Below, in pieces: positions 48,379-58,300 of a stretch of DNA of 64,000 nucleotides. The stretch is taken from assembly GCA_963837945.1 (NCBI GenBank), contig CAWIQD010000001.1, forward strand, positions 186,001 to 250,000, in the 5' to 3' direction. The notes beneath the pieces were generated by a model that was not told the origin of the DNA, ran no database searches, and saw only the letters and a list, made by a program, of their open reading frames with translations. Position 1 is the first letter of the stretch. The number at the start of each line of letters is the position of its first letter. Both the position numbers and the translations under genes were made by a program. Origin of the DNA: CAVUBL01 sp963837945 (GTDB lineage: Bacteria > Acidobacteriota > Thermoanaerobaculia > Multivoradales > DATKCC01).

Positions 48379-51105
48379 TCAGAAGGCCGGCCCGTGGGCG
48401 CGGAAGCCCTCTTCGAGGCCGTCGAGGAGCTCCGGGTAGCGCGCGATCGCGGCGAGCAGGCGCTCCGGCGGCAGCGCCGCGGCGGCGATCGAGCGCGCCA
48501 CGCGCACGTGTTCGCGCCAGGCCTCCCGGGGCCAGGCCGGTCGCGGCAGCGACGCCGGAACCCCCTGGCCGAGCAGGATCACGTCGACGCCGGCGGGGCC
48601 CCAGAGCGGGTCGGGGAAGTCGAAGGCCGAGGCGACGATCGGTTGATAGGCGAGCGGCCCGCGCTCGCGATAGAGCTCGAGCAGCTCGCCGTGGGCCGAG
48701 ACGTCCACCGTCTCCCGGCAAGCGCGCCAGAACGGCGAGTCGAGCCGCCGGTTGAAGCGGAAGTGGAGGGCGAGGAACCAGCGCACGTAGTCCCAGAACG
48801 CCCCGACCCGGCGGTTCGCGAGCGCGCGCGTAGCGCGGTCGTCGGGGCACGGCAGACCCTCCCGCGGCAGGACCCGGACCACGAGGCCGATCTGGCGCAG
48901 CAGGAGGTGGAGCGCGGTCGACTCCAGGGGCTCCACGAATCCGTAGGCGTTGCCCAGGGCGACGACGTTCCCGCACCAGAAGTCGCGGTGCCGGCCGGGG
49001 CGGAAGGAGAGCTCCCGGAGGCCGGCGACCCCGGGGCGCAAGCCGGCGAGCACCTCGGCCGCGCGCGCGGGCGTCGAGAACGCCGAGCCGTACACGTAGC
49101 CCACGTGGTCGGCCTCCTGCTGCGGGATCGTCCAGCTCCAGCCGGCCTCGAGCGTCTCGGCCCGGGTGTGCGGGGCCATCCGGCCGCCGTGCGGCGCCCT
49201 GCCGACGAGCGCACGGTCGGTGAGCAGGCTGCCCGCGTAGTCGATCCAGGGCACCTCGAGGGCCCCGCCGATCAGGGCGGCGCCGAAGCCGCTGCAGTCG
49301 AGGTAGAGGCCGAACGCGAAGCGGCGGCCGTCGGCGGCGACCAGCGCGTCCAGCGAATCGCCGTCGGGCGAGCGCTCCGCGTGGACGATCCGCGCCGGCA
49401 CCACCTCGACGCCGCGAGCCCGGGCGAGGTCGCCCAGGAAGGCCGCGAAGCGGCCGCTGTCGAGGTGATAGGCGACCTCGGTGCCGAAGCTGGCGCGCGG
49501 CGGCGCCGCCCGGTCGCCGCCGGCCGTCGCGGCGCCGTCCGGCCCCGGTCCGGGCGCCCGTTCAGACTCCTGGGCGAGCCCCGACACCGGCAGGGTGCCC
49601 GCCGCCATGTGAAGAGCCTGGAGAGAGCAGGCTTCGAGGTCGCCGTCCCAGGTTCTCGCCTCGAGCGTCCGCACCGGACCGAAGGGGTAAGGGAAGCCGG
49701 CGCCGGCGGGCTCCCCCCAGGCGAAGCGGATCCCGAGCTTGACGGTCGGCCGGACCGCATCGAAGAGCCGGCGGGCCGAGATGCCGAGGTCGGCGTGGAG
49801 GACCTGGGCCAGGAGCGGGGTCGTCGCCTCACCGACGCCGATCGGCGGCAGATCCGGCGCCTCGATCAGGGTCACGCGCAGGGCCGGTCGCAGGGCGCGC
49901 AGGACCAGGGCGGCCAGGTAGCCGGCCACGCCGCCGCCCAGGATCCCCACCGCGCCGCTCTCCCCCGGCGGGGCCGCGCGCTCGAGCACGCGCGCCGGGC
50001 GCCGCTCGGCCGACCGGACGCGCGCCGCCGCGAGGCGCGAGGCGAGGCCGCGCACCCGGGGAGTGGGCTCGGAGCCCGCGGCTCGGGCGCAGACCGGGCA
50101 GGCGGCCCGGCGGGCGAACGGCAGCGGGCGGAGCCGCCCCGCACGGTCGAGAAGGAGAGCCCCCGGCAGGCTTCGTGGCAGGCCTTCCGGATCGTAGAGC
50201 GCCGCCACCTCGCCGGCCACCGCGGCTCTCGCGGCGCCGGCGTCGAGCGGCCCCACCCGCAGGTGGCCGGCGAGGACCGGGAGATCGTCTCCGAGGCCGA
50301 CAGGCGCGAGCGCCGCCGCCAGGGCACAGGCGAGACAGGGAAGGTCCCCGCCCGCCGCCGACACCGGCCCGACGTGCAGCCCGTCCGGCTCCGCGCGCAC
50401 CCAGAGGACCGGAACCGCGGCCTCGAGGCAGGCCGCCTGTACCTCGAGGAGCGCCCGGTACGGGACCTCCTCGAGCGCCGGGATCACCAGCTCGCGAGCG
50501 GCGAGGAAGGGCGCGAGAGTCTCGCGGCCGGCGCCCCGCAGCCCGCCGCCGCGGGCCGCGCGCGGCGCGCTCGCCGGCAGGCGGATCGCCAGGTCCCGCT
50601 CCCGGAAAGCGGCCTCCTCGCAAGCGGCGAACGAGGCGATCTCCAGGAGCCCGACCCGTTCGCCCGGCAGACGCTCCCGGAGACTCCGGGCGAGCGCCAC
50701 CCCGCCCGGCCCGGAGGCGAGGACCAGGAGGCCGCCCGCCCCGGGCGCCATCCCGTCGCCGGCCTCGTCGCGCGCCGGGAGCCCGGCGGCGGGCTGGGCG
50801 GACGCGGCCGGCACCACGAGATCGCCCCGCACCGCGCCGAGCAGACGGCGTGCCGCCTCGTCGCCCCGCTCCGCGGCCAGGAGCGCTCCGACCTCCGCCT
50901 CGCTGCGGCTGCCGTCGAAGGCCGAGAGCACCGACCGCAGCTCCGCCAGGGAGATCCCGGAGAGAAGCGAGAGGCCGTACCCGTGGCGTACCAACAGGCG
51001 GCCGTCGGGGAGGGCGAGGACCTCGGCCCGCGGGTCGGGAACCGGGCCGCTCGCCGGCCGGGGCCTGCCGGAGGGCCGCCGGCGGCCGCCGGCCTCAGAG
51101 CTCAT
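48379..51105 (-). CDS. E1-like (RiPP leader-binding) / flavin-dependent halogenase fusion
   Basis: A 908-residue two-part protein. Residues about 25-105 resemble the winged-helix leader-binding region of TOMM/RiPP E1-like proteins (LLSGISLAELRSVLSAFDGSR). Residues 120-345 resemble the ThiF/E1-like fold, with GPVSAAGGDLPCLAC (257-260) and CPVC (336-339) as the zinc tetrad. Residues 385-908 are a tryptophan-halogenase-type flavoenzyme: GILGGGVAG, GVGEATTP, the catalytic Lys in VKLGIRF (Lys456), GWSWTIP (655-661) and EPLESTALHLL. It should use FADH2, halide and oxygen, perhaps on a leader-bound peptide (inference). No adenylation or YcaO domain is present. The ATG overlaps the oxygenase gene by 11 bp. 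Confidence 0.85.
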   Translation of the reverse strand: MSSEAGGRRRPSGRPRPASGPVPDPRAEVLALPDGRLLVRHGYGLSLLSGISLAELRSVLSAFDGSRSEAEVGALLAAERGDEAARRLLGAVRGDLVVPAASAQPAAGLPARDEAGDGMAPGAGGLLVLASGPGGVALARSLRERLPGERVGLLEIASFAACEEAAFRERDLAIRLPASAPRAARGGGLRGAGRETLAPFLAARELVIPALEEVPYRALLEVQAACLEAAVPVLWVRAEPDGLHVGPVSAAGGDLPCLACALAAALAPVGLGDDLPVLAGHLRVGPLDAGAARAAVAGEVAALYDPEGLPRSLPGALLLDRAGRLRPLPFARRAACPVCARAAGSEPTPRVRGLASRLAAARVRSAERRPARVLERAAPPGESGAVGILGGGVAGYLAALVLRALRPALRVTLIEAPDLPPIGVGEATTPLLAQVLHADLGISARRLFDAVRPTVKLGIRFAWGEPAGAGFPYPFGPVRTLEARTWDGDLEACSLQALHMAAGTLPVSGLAQESERAPGPGPDGAATAGGDRAAPPRASFGTEVAYHLDSGRFAAFLGDLARARGVEVVPARIVHAERSPDGDSLDALVAADGRRFAFGLYLDCSGFGAALIGGALEVPWIDYAGSLLTDRALVGRAPHGGRMAPHTRAETLEAGWSWTIPQQEADHVGYVYGSAFSTPARAAEVLAGLRPGVAGLRELSFRPGRHRDFWCGNVVALGNAYGFVEPLESTALHLLLRQIGLVVRVLPREGLPCPDDRATRALANRRVGAFWDYVRWFLALHFRFNRRLDSPFWRACRETVDVSAHGELLELYRERGPLAYQPIVASAFDFPDPLWGPAGVDVILLGQGVPASLPRPAWPREAWREHVRVARSIAAAALPPERLLAAIARYPELLDGLEEGFRAHGPAF

Positions 51106-53506
51106 CGCCGGAACCGGCGGGCGAAAGGCCGCCGGGGCTCCCGGGATCGATCCCGGCCAGCCCCCGGCCGGGACCGAGCTCGGGAGCCGTCAGGAGCCCG
51201 GCCGCTTCGAGCAGCTCGATCTCGCGCGGCGCGAAGCAGCAGGAGGTCGCGTACAGGGCGTCCAGATCGCGCTCCACGCTCGCCGCCGGCGCCCCCTCCG
51301 CACGCAGCCGGCGGATCAGGGCGCACGCCGACTCCTCGAGCGGCGACGGCGGGAACGGCCGCTCGCCGTCGGCCGCCTGGGCGAGGCGCAGGTACTTGGC
51401 TCGGAAGGCGGCCGCGCTGGCCAGGTGGACGTGGAGGATCGAGGGGCCCGCCAGGAGGCCGCCGGCGGACGGTCCCGCGACCCGCCAGCCATGGACCCCG
51501 GAGGCCCCTTCGGCGGCGGCGACCGCCACCGCGGCCTTGCCGTTCCAGTAGGCGCGGAAGTAGGGACGGGGCCCGCTCTGGGCCAGGCCGAGGAGCGCGA
51601 CCAGCTTCTCCCACCCGACGCTCCCCAGCCGGGCCGAGGCGACCAGCGGGTTGGCCTTGAAGCGCAGCGGCGCGCCGGGCTCCCAGGGCAAGAGGAGCTC
51701 GTGGTTGGCGTAGCGCAGCGCCACGAGCCCCGCCGCCCGGGCGGCCGCGAAGTGGTCCGCCAGCGTCGCCCCGCCCCGGCCCTCCCCGTCGAGCACCAGC
51801 AGCTCGTCGGCGTCGAGATGCACCAGCCAGTCGAGCGGCCGTCCCCCGAGCTCGTCACCGCGCGCCGCGCCGAGGGCGGCCGTGGCGTTCAGGCCCTGCC
51901 GGGCGGCGACCGCCCACGCGGCCGACCCGCCGCCGGCCAGACGGCGAAGGTCGCCGGGCCCCTCGTGCGCCGCACCGGGACGGGCCGCCGGAGGCCACCG
52001 CCGGCGGGCTTCCCCGGCGCTCCACACGGTCACCGCGCCGCCGCCGAGCGACTCGAGGCGCCGGCGCGCTCCCGGTCGATCGCCGGTTCCGTCCGGATCG
52101 TCGAGGACCAACAGCAGGTGGTCGGCGCCCAGGTCGAGGTGATGGCGGGCCCAGCCTTCGAGGGCCGCTCCCGAGCTGTCCGGGCCGACGGTGGCCACCA
52201 CGCCGACCCGCGGCGGCGGCCCGGCGGGCACCGCGCGGACGGCGACCTCCATCCCGGCGGCGGCGCCGTCCACCTGCCGGAAGAGCACCCGGCCCGGGGA
52301 GACCGGCGGCTCGTCGACTCCCCGCAAGGCGTCGCCAAGGCCGAGGCGGGGCGCCTCCAACACCTCGTCCGGGGGGCGCCGGGAGGACTCGTTGAGCCAG
52401 ACCACCAGCGTCCAGCGGTCCGGCCCCGGCGCCAGCGGCCGGACGGCGTGGGGGATCCGGCGAGCGTCGAAGAGCACCGCCGAGCCCCCGACCGCGGCGA
52501 GCCGGGCGGCCGGCTCCCGGTCGGGCGGCGCATGCGGGGGCCAGACGAGCAGCTCGCCTCCGGCGCAGGTCGCGCCCGGGAGGCCCAGGTAGAAGACGGC
52601 GGTCAACGCCCGGCCGTTGTCGTTGGCGCCGCCCGGGTTGTCGATGTGGGGATCGAAGCCGGAAGCGGGCGGCCGGTAACGGGCGAGCATCGCGGTCTGC
52701 GGGGTGAACAGCTCGCGGCCGGGGAGGAGGTCTCGGCCCAGGCGGCCGGCGGCGCGGGCCAGGAGCCATTGGACGAGGACCGCCAGCTCCGGCGCCGCCG
52801 CCAGCACCGGGGGCTCGAGCCCGGTCAGGAAGGCGACGGCGTCGCTCCGGTGCCGCGAGCGCTCGGCCGAAGCCCCGACGCCGCCCGGGGCGAGCGCGAG
52901 GACGCCGTGCTCGACGGCGTCCTCGAGCCGGTCCTGGAGGGCAGCGAGGAGCGCCGCCGGCAGGGCGGCCGGCAGGTGCAGCCAGCCGTCGGCGCCGCCC
53001 GCCGAGCCGTCGCCGAGCGCGCCACGAACGCTCCGCTCGATCTCGTCCCAGGCGATCTCCAGCGGACCGGGAGCGGGCAGCGGCCGCCACCAGAGCGGCA
53101 CCACACGGTCCCAGGCGCCGCGGTCGTGGAGCTCTTCCTCCAGGCCGGCCAGGGTCTCGCGCAGCGCGATCAGGCCCGGCACGGCGAGCCGCCCCCCCGC
53201 CGCCGCGGCGGCCGCGGCCGCGAGGAGCCGCGCCGGGCTCGGCCCGTCCTCGGGCTCCCGGGGGCCCCGGCGCACGGCCGAGACCAGGGCCAGGCGGAAG
53301 AGGGTGGCGAGGACCGGCGCCGAGGCGAGCTCCGCGAGCCGGGTGCCGAGGCTCCCGACCGGATCGGGCCGAGGGCCTTCCCCGACGATCCGCTCGAGCT
53401 CGGCCACCGCCCGCCGGAGGGCGCCCGGGCGGGTCACGTCCTCCCGGCTCTCGAGCCTGGGCGCACGGCGGCCCGCCGTTCCCGCCTGCGGCCCTCGAGC
53501 GAACAT
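51095..53506 (-). CDS. 2OG-Fe(II) oxygenase / GT92-like glycosyltransferase fusion
   Basis: An 803-residue fusion. Residues 1-170 are Ala/Arg-rich without a recognised fold. Residues about 170-380 are a prolyl-4-hydroxylase-type oxygenase: the iron ligands are H287 and D289 in FDPHIDNPGG and H353 in RIPHAVRPL; R364 in DRWTLVVW fits 2-oxoglutarate binding; GGELLVWPP is typical. Residues about 434-720 resemble DUF23/GT92 glycosyltransferases, with GWARHHLDLGADHLLLVLDD and a DAD motif at 565-567 in WLVHLDADELLVLDG. Together they could hydroxylate a residue and glycosylate the new hydroxyl (inference). Nine bases separate it from the upstream gene. Confidence 0.82.
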   Translation of the reverse strand: MFARGPQAGTAGRRAPRLESREDVTRPGALRRAVAELERIVGEGPRPDPVGSLGTRLAELASAPVLATLFRLALVSAVRRGPREPEDGPSPARLLAAAAAAAAGGRLAVPGLIALRETLAGLEEELHDRGAWDRVVPLWWRPLPAPGPLEIAWDEIERSVRGALGDGSAGGADGWLHLPAALPAALLAALQDRLEDAVEHGVLALAPGGVGASAERSRHRSDAVAFLTGLEPPVLAAAPELAVLVQWLLARAAGRLGRDLLPGRELFTPQTAMLARYRPPASGFDPHIDNPGGANDNGRALTAVFYLGLPGATCAGGELLVWPPHAPPDREPAARLAAVGGSAVLFDARRIPHAVRPLAPGPDRWTLVVWLNESSRRPPDEVLEAPRLGLGDALRGVDEPPVSPGRVLFRQVDGAAAGMEVAVRAVPAGPPPRVGVVATVGPDSSGAALEGWARHHLDLGADHLLLVLDDPDGTGDRPGARRRLESLGGGAVTVWSAGEARRRWPPAARPGAAHEGPGDLRRLAGGGSAAWAVAARQGLNATAALGAARGDELGGRPLDWLVHLDADELLVLDGEGRGGATLADHFAAARAAGLVALRYANHELLLPWEPGAPLRFKANPLVASARLGSVGWEKLVALLGLAQSGPRPYFRAYWNGKAAVAVAAAEGASGVHGWRVAGPSAGGLLAGPSILHVHLASAAAFRAKYLRLAQAADGERPFPPSPLEESACALIRRLRAEGAPAASVERDLDALYATSCCFAPREIELLEAAGLLTAPELGPGRGLAGIDPGSPGGLSPAGSGDEL

Positions 53507-53515
53507 GCCCCCAAT

Positions 53516-54889
53516 CTACTGCGCCGCGGCGAGCAGGTCGAGCAGGGTGGCGACGCCGTGGTGCTCGAGCAGGGCGCGCTCCGTCCGGCGCCAGCGTCGC
53601 GCCAGCCGGCGGCGCAGGCCGGGGAGCGCGGTGAAGCGAACCGGGGCGTGGGCTTCGATCCGCGCGGCCATCGACCGCCCGCAGAGCTCGCGCTGGTCCC
53701 CCACCGCCTGGATCAGGAGCAGGGGACAGTGGCGGCGGATGAGATCGAAGGCGGTCTCCCAGCCCGGCGCCTCGAAGCGCTCGGCGCGCGCGAGCACCCG
53801 GGGGCCGAATCGCGCCAGCCGGCCGACGAGCCGGTCGAAGGCGGCCCGGTCCGGGGCCGGTTCGGCGGGCCGCCCGCCGGCGGCGGCGGAGAACAGCGTC
53901 CGGTGACCCGCCTCGCGGTCGGCCGAGGCGTCCTGGAGGTCATCCAGGAGCTGCAAGAGCACGCCGTAGCCGAACAGGAACTCGGCCTCCTCCGCGCTCA
54001 GCTCGCCGGCCACCAGGAAGCCGTCGGCGAGCACCGAAGTCCCGCCCTTCTCGACGCTCCACCGCAGCAGCTCGCCGGCCGCCGGCGCGCCGCCGGGTCC
54101 GCCCTGCTGCGCGAGGCTCCGGCACTGGCCGCGGTGGATCGCCAGGAGGGCCTCGAAGACGCGGGGGAAGGCGGCGCGCGGGAGCTGGTCCTCGATCTCC
54201 CCGACGAGCGCGAAGACGCCGCGCTCCCGGAGGTCGGCGGCGGCGACCGGCAGGCCCGCGAGCCGCCGGCCCAGACGCCGGTTGAAGGCCGCCTTGGCCA
54301 CGTCGGGCACCGCCGGGTCGTCGAGGAAGTTGTCGGTCAGCGGATAGAGCATGCTGTAGGCGAAGACCGCAGGGGTCGCCACCACGTCGCGGCCGAGGAG
54401 CACTTGCAGGCCGTTCATGATCCAGACGTTGCGAAGCGCCTGGAAGAGCTCGCCCGGCCCGAGCGCCAGGCCGTGCTCCTCGCCCCAGGCGCGGGCCCGC
54501 CGCAGGAAGGCCCGGGTGGCGCCGAAGAGCTCCTCGGCGAGCGGCGCGTCCCGGTAGCTCGCCGGCCAGCCCAGGCAGGCCTCGCCGAAGTCCGAGATCC
54601 GCGCCTTGAGCCGGCGTCCCAGGGCCGACCGGGCGGCCTCCCCCTCCGGCAGCGCGCGGACCTGGCGGCAGACGAGGCGCGCCAGGCGGTCCGCCCGCCG
54701 CCGGTTGCGCCGCTTCTCGCGCCGCGAGACGATCGGCCCGAGCTCGGCCTCGCCCGGCGGCGCCGAGGAGGTCTCGAGCCAGAGTGCGGCGAAACGTTCG
54801 ACGAGCCCGGCGACCTCGCTCCGGAGCTCCTCGCCGCCACCCGGCGCAAGAGGCGCCGGCGGCGCCGCGCTCACCGCGTCCCCGATCAT
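53516..54889 (-). CDS. Class I isoprenoid-synthase-like protein
   Basis: A 457-residue mostly helical protein. Two acidic motifs face each other as in class I terpenoid synthases: D186, D190 and D191 in YSMLYPLTDNFLDDP, and DDLQD at 316-320 in GVLLQLLDDLQDAS. This pair binds magnesium and the diphosphate in prenyltransferases and terpene cyclases. The surrounding FAYSMLYP segment resembles proteins annotated as class 1 isoprenoid biosynthesis enzymes of unknown product. First gene of the operon with the oxygenase/GT and halogenase fusions. Shine-Dalgarno AGGAAGG. Product unknown. Confidence 0.75.
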   Translation of the reverse strand: MIGDAVSAAPPAPLAPGGGEELRSEVAGLVERFAALWLETSSAPPGEAELGPIVSRREKRRNRRRADRLARLVCRQVRALPEGEAARSALGRRLKARISDFGEACLGWPASYRDAPLAEELFGATRAFLRRARAWGEEHGLALGPGELFQALRNVWIMNGLQVLLGRDVVATPAVFAYSMLYPLTDNFLDDPAVPDVAKAAFNRRLGRRLAGLPVAAADLRERGVFALVGEIEDQLPRAAFPRVFEALLAIHRGQCRSLAQQGGPGGAPAAGELLRWSVEKGGTSVLADGFLVAGELSAEEAEFLFGYGVLLQLLDDLQDASADREAGHRTLFSAAAGGRPAEPAPDRAAFDRLVGRLARFGPRVLARAERFEAPGWETAFDLIRRHCPLLLIQAVGDQRELCGRSMAARIEAHAPVRFTALPGLRRRLARRWRRTERALLEHHGVATLLDLLAAAQ

Positions 54890-54982
54890 GAGCCTTCCTA
54901 CGCCGGCCGCGGAAGCCGGGTTTCAGCCGCCGTCGGCCCGGTCCGCGCCGTGGAGTACAGTCGAGCCCGGAGGATCATCACG

Positions 54983-55381
54983 ATGAGCACGACACCCGTC
55001 GAAGTCGTCAAGCGAGCCTACGAAGCCTTCGGAGAGGGCGACCTCGAGGGCCTCCTCGAGCTGATCGACCCCGAGGTCGAGTGGAGCCACCCGGAGGGCG
55101 CCGACATCCCCTGGGCCGGAGAGGCCCGGGGACGGGCCGGCGCGCGGAGGTTCTTCGAGGCCGTCGCCGAGGAGTCGGAGGTCGAGGTCTTCGAGCCCCG
55201 GACCTTTCTCGCCCAGGGCGACCTGGTGGTGGTCCTGGGCTTCGAGCGGATCCGAGCCCGGCGCACCGGCCGGACCTACGAGACCCACTGGGCCCAGGCC
55301 TTCACGGTCGAGAAGGGCCGGATCACGTCGTACCGCGAGTACACGGACACCCTCGCCGCGGCCAACGCCTTCCGAGCCTGA
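54983..55381 (+). CDS. SnoaL-like / NTF2-like protein
   Basis: A 132-residue alpha+beta barrel protein of the SnoaL/NTF2 type. It opens VEVVKRAYEAFGEGDLEGLLELIDPEVEW and ends with VEKGRITSYREYTDTLAAANAF, both typical of the fold used by ketosteroid isomerases, polyketide cyclases and many binding proteins. The substrate is unknown. A TACAGT -10 candidate (54956-54961) and Shine-Dalgarno GGAGG support its start. The frame is open 3.5 kb further upstream antisense to the halogenase operon but that is not coding. It is divergent from the isoprenoid-synthase-like gene, so a shared control is possible. Confidence 0.85.
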   Translation: MSTTPVEVVKRAYEAFGEGDLEGLLELIDPEVEWSHPEGADIPWAGEARGRAGARRFFEAVAEESEVEVFEPRTFLAQGDLVVVLGFERIRARRTGRTYETHWAQAFTVEKGRITSYREYTDTLAAANAFRA

Positions 55382-55392
55382 GAGCTCCAAGC

Positions 55393-58300
55393 TCAACCGA
55401 CCGGCACCGCCTCGCTCGCCACCACCTCGAGCTTCCAGTCCTCGGCCCGGCCGCCCTCGAGGTCGAGGTGCCCGGCCAGGAAGTAGAGGCGCTGGGTGTC
55501 GTCGCTCCGCGAGGTACAGAAGCGGTCCTGGAGGAAGTAGGGCGGGGTCGCCTGGTAGTAGAGCGTCGCCCGGACCGCCGCCGGCGTGCCCTCGATGTCC
55601 GAGAGATCGATCTCGTAGCGCAGCGAGTCCCCGCCGCCGTGGACGTAGTCCGGGTCGTCGCCCACCCCGTGCGGGCCGGCGTCCTCGGCCAGGTCCTCCT
55701 CGGCGCCCAGCGCCCGCGCGATGGCGGTGCGCTCGGCGGGGTCGAGGTAGCCGTCGGGCAGCAGGCGGTTGTCCTTGGGGTGGCCGCAGATCGAGAGGAA
55801 GCTCGTGGTGAGGGGGCCGCCGGCGGGAGCGTCCACACCGCACGCGCCGGGCTTGGCACCGCGGGGCGGGGCGGTCACCAGCTCCTGGTAGACCTCGGCC
55901 TGGTCCTGGCGGGTGATCTCCTGGTAATGGGGCTGGAAGACCGGCTTGCCGCCGTAGAGCCGGGCCGAGCAGTCGTCCTTCCACCAGAGCTCGCCGAGCA
56001 GGGGATCGCCCTTCGCGTCGACCAGGCGGCCGGCGCCGTCGGTCCGGCCGGAGGCCCAGAGCACGTTGCCGGCGGCGTCGAGCACGTCGAGCTCCAGGAA
56101 GGCGCGGCGGAACCCGACGCCGGAGGGGAACTTGTGCCCCACCCGGCTGGTGACCGTGACGCGGGCGCCGAGCTTGCCGCCGGCCGTCGAGACGTCCGAG
56201 ACCTCGACCGTGGCGGTCGCGTCGGAGGCCTGGTCGAGCATCGTCTTCTGCGTGAGGAGCAGGGGATCGAGCCCGCGGGAGGTGAGCATCGGGTCCTGGG
56301 TCCGGATGCCCAGCACGTCCGGAAACTGCTCGGCCATCTTCAGGAAGAAGACGTTCAGGCCGACCAGGGTGTGACGAGCGTAGGCGTCGCGCACCTGGAG
56401 GTCGAGGTCGTCCGCCCCGAGCGCGTACTCGGCCGCCGGGAAATCGGTGTGCTCCTGGATCGAGGCGATCTTGCTCCGATACGGACGGCCGGAGGCGTTC
56501 TTGGCGGGCATGTGGCAGCCCTGGCACGACTGGGCCTTCGCCCCGGCTCCGGAGGGCAGCTCGCCACCCTCCGCGGTGACGCCCGAGCGGTAGGCGCTGA
56601 ACGCCCACTCGGGGAAGGTGGTCTGCTCGTAGACGTACCCCAGGGTCCGCTTGCCGTCGTAGATCGGCAGGTGCACGGTGTGGCAGCTGCCGCAGAGCTC
56701 CGAGCTCCGGACCGCCTCGGCGTAGACCGGCTGGATCCCGAGCGAGGCCTTCATCGGCTGGATCTTCGGCTCCTGGAACGGGCCGTAGAGATCGGCCGGC
56801 GAGCCGACCAGGAAGCTGCCGGTGAAGGTCTTGGCGTAGCCGTGCTCGTCCGGGTTGAGGAGGTTCTGGCGGGCCGCCAGGCAGCGGTTCTGGGGCTCCG
56901 CGGCCGCCGGGTCGTCCGGTCCCTTGCCGACCAGCATGTGGTGGCAGGCGGTGCACGAGATCCCGTCGCGCGCCAGCCCGCCGTAGCGGGCGAGGCGCGC
57001 CTGCGGATCGTGGTCCGGATAGGGCACGGCGTCGGCGTAGGCGCGCAGGAAGGGCTCGCAAGCTTCGTCCTTGCCGGCCCCTTCTCCGGTGGATCCGGGA
57101 GCGCCGGCCGGTCCCGTCGCGGGATGATCGATCCCGTACTGGCGCTGGCCGGCGATGCCGTGGCAGCCGAGGCAGACGTCCTGGACGGTCGTCGACTGCG
57201 GGTGGTGGAAGGTCTCGGTCTCGCTGGCGAGCTGGGCGTAGAAGATCGGGTCGCGTCCGCCGAGGCCCATCGGCGAGGTGCGCCAGGTGGCGTAGGGCGA
57301 GAGGTTGAGCAGGGCCGCGCCCGCGCGATCCGGATTGGGCTCGGTCATGTCGAACTGGAGGCCGGTGCTGCCCGCGTCGTGGCAGCCGAGGCACTGGTCC
57401 GAAGTCACGAACTGGCTCGCCACGGTGGGGCCGCCGGCCTCCACCCAGGTGTTGTCGTAGGTCTCCGACGGGATCTTGGCGACCGTCTCGCGGGTCGGCC
57501 GCGGCAGGGAGGTCGCGGGGATCGCCCGGACGAACGCGGAGTCGTATCCGGACCGGGGCTCGTCCTCGCGCGCCGGATCGTCGCTCACCCGGGAGACCTC
57601 GGTGTGGTGGCTGGGCGCGGCGGGGCCGGCGGAGCCGAAGAAGTGCTGCGACAGGAAGGTGAGCGGCTCGCCGGGCTCGCCGGCGACGTTGGCGAGGCTC
57701 GAGAAGGTCAGGTTGTCGCGCGCCGAGGCGTGGCAGTTCACGCAGTACTGCCCGAAGCCCATGTAGGGGAGGCGATTGCCGGCGGTCGCCGGGTAGTCCG
57801 GGCTCCAGCCCTGCCAGCCGAACCAGCCCCAGAACCATCCGTCCTTCGAGGCCTGCCGGTCGCGCACCATCACCGCGGCGCCGTTCGACGGCAGCAGGTG
57901 GGTCACGTCGACGCCGGCGCAGGCCGCCGCGGGGGCGTCATACATCTCCTTGACCATGATCGCGCCGTCCGGCACCGGAGGCTCCTCGGCCGGTGCCTCG
58001 GACTCCTCCGCCGGGCGGTTCTCGTGCATCCAGGCGAGCATCTCGGGGGAGTACCAGATGACCACCGGCATGTGGGTGCCGTAGGGCGTGCCGGTCCACT
58101 CGCCGCCATCGAGGGTCGCGATGTACGGCCCGACGTCGCGCACGCGCTTGTCCGACTTCCAGCCGGCGGCCGGATCGCGGTGGCAGAAGTGGCGGAGGAA
58201 GTCGCCGAGCAGGGCTTCGTACTTCTCGAGCGGCAGGCCCGAGGGGTCGCGCACCTGCGCGGCGAGACGCTTGCAGAGCGCCGGGTCGGTCGCCACCAGC

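Noticed and set aside
51425..54982. Plus-strand frame of nearly 1200 codons running into the SnoaL-like gene
   Set aside because: Antisense to the halogenase operon with no recognisable domain; only the last 132 residues, from the ATG with Shine-Dalgarno, are a real protein.
54890..54982. Precursor peptide gene for the suspected RiPP pathway in the divergent gap
   Set aside because: No short open frame with a plausible start, Shine-Dalgarno and leader/core layout was found here or in 48278-48378; any precursor must lie elsewhere.
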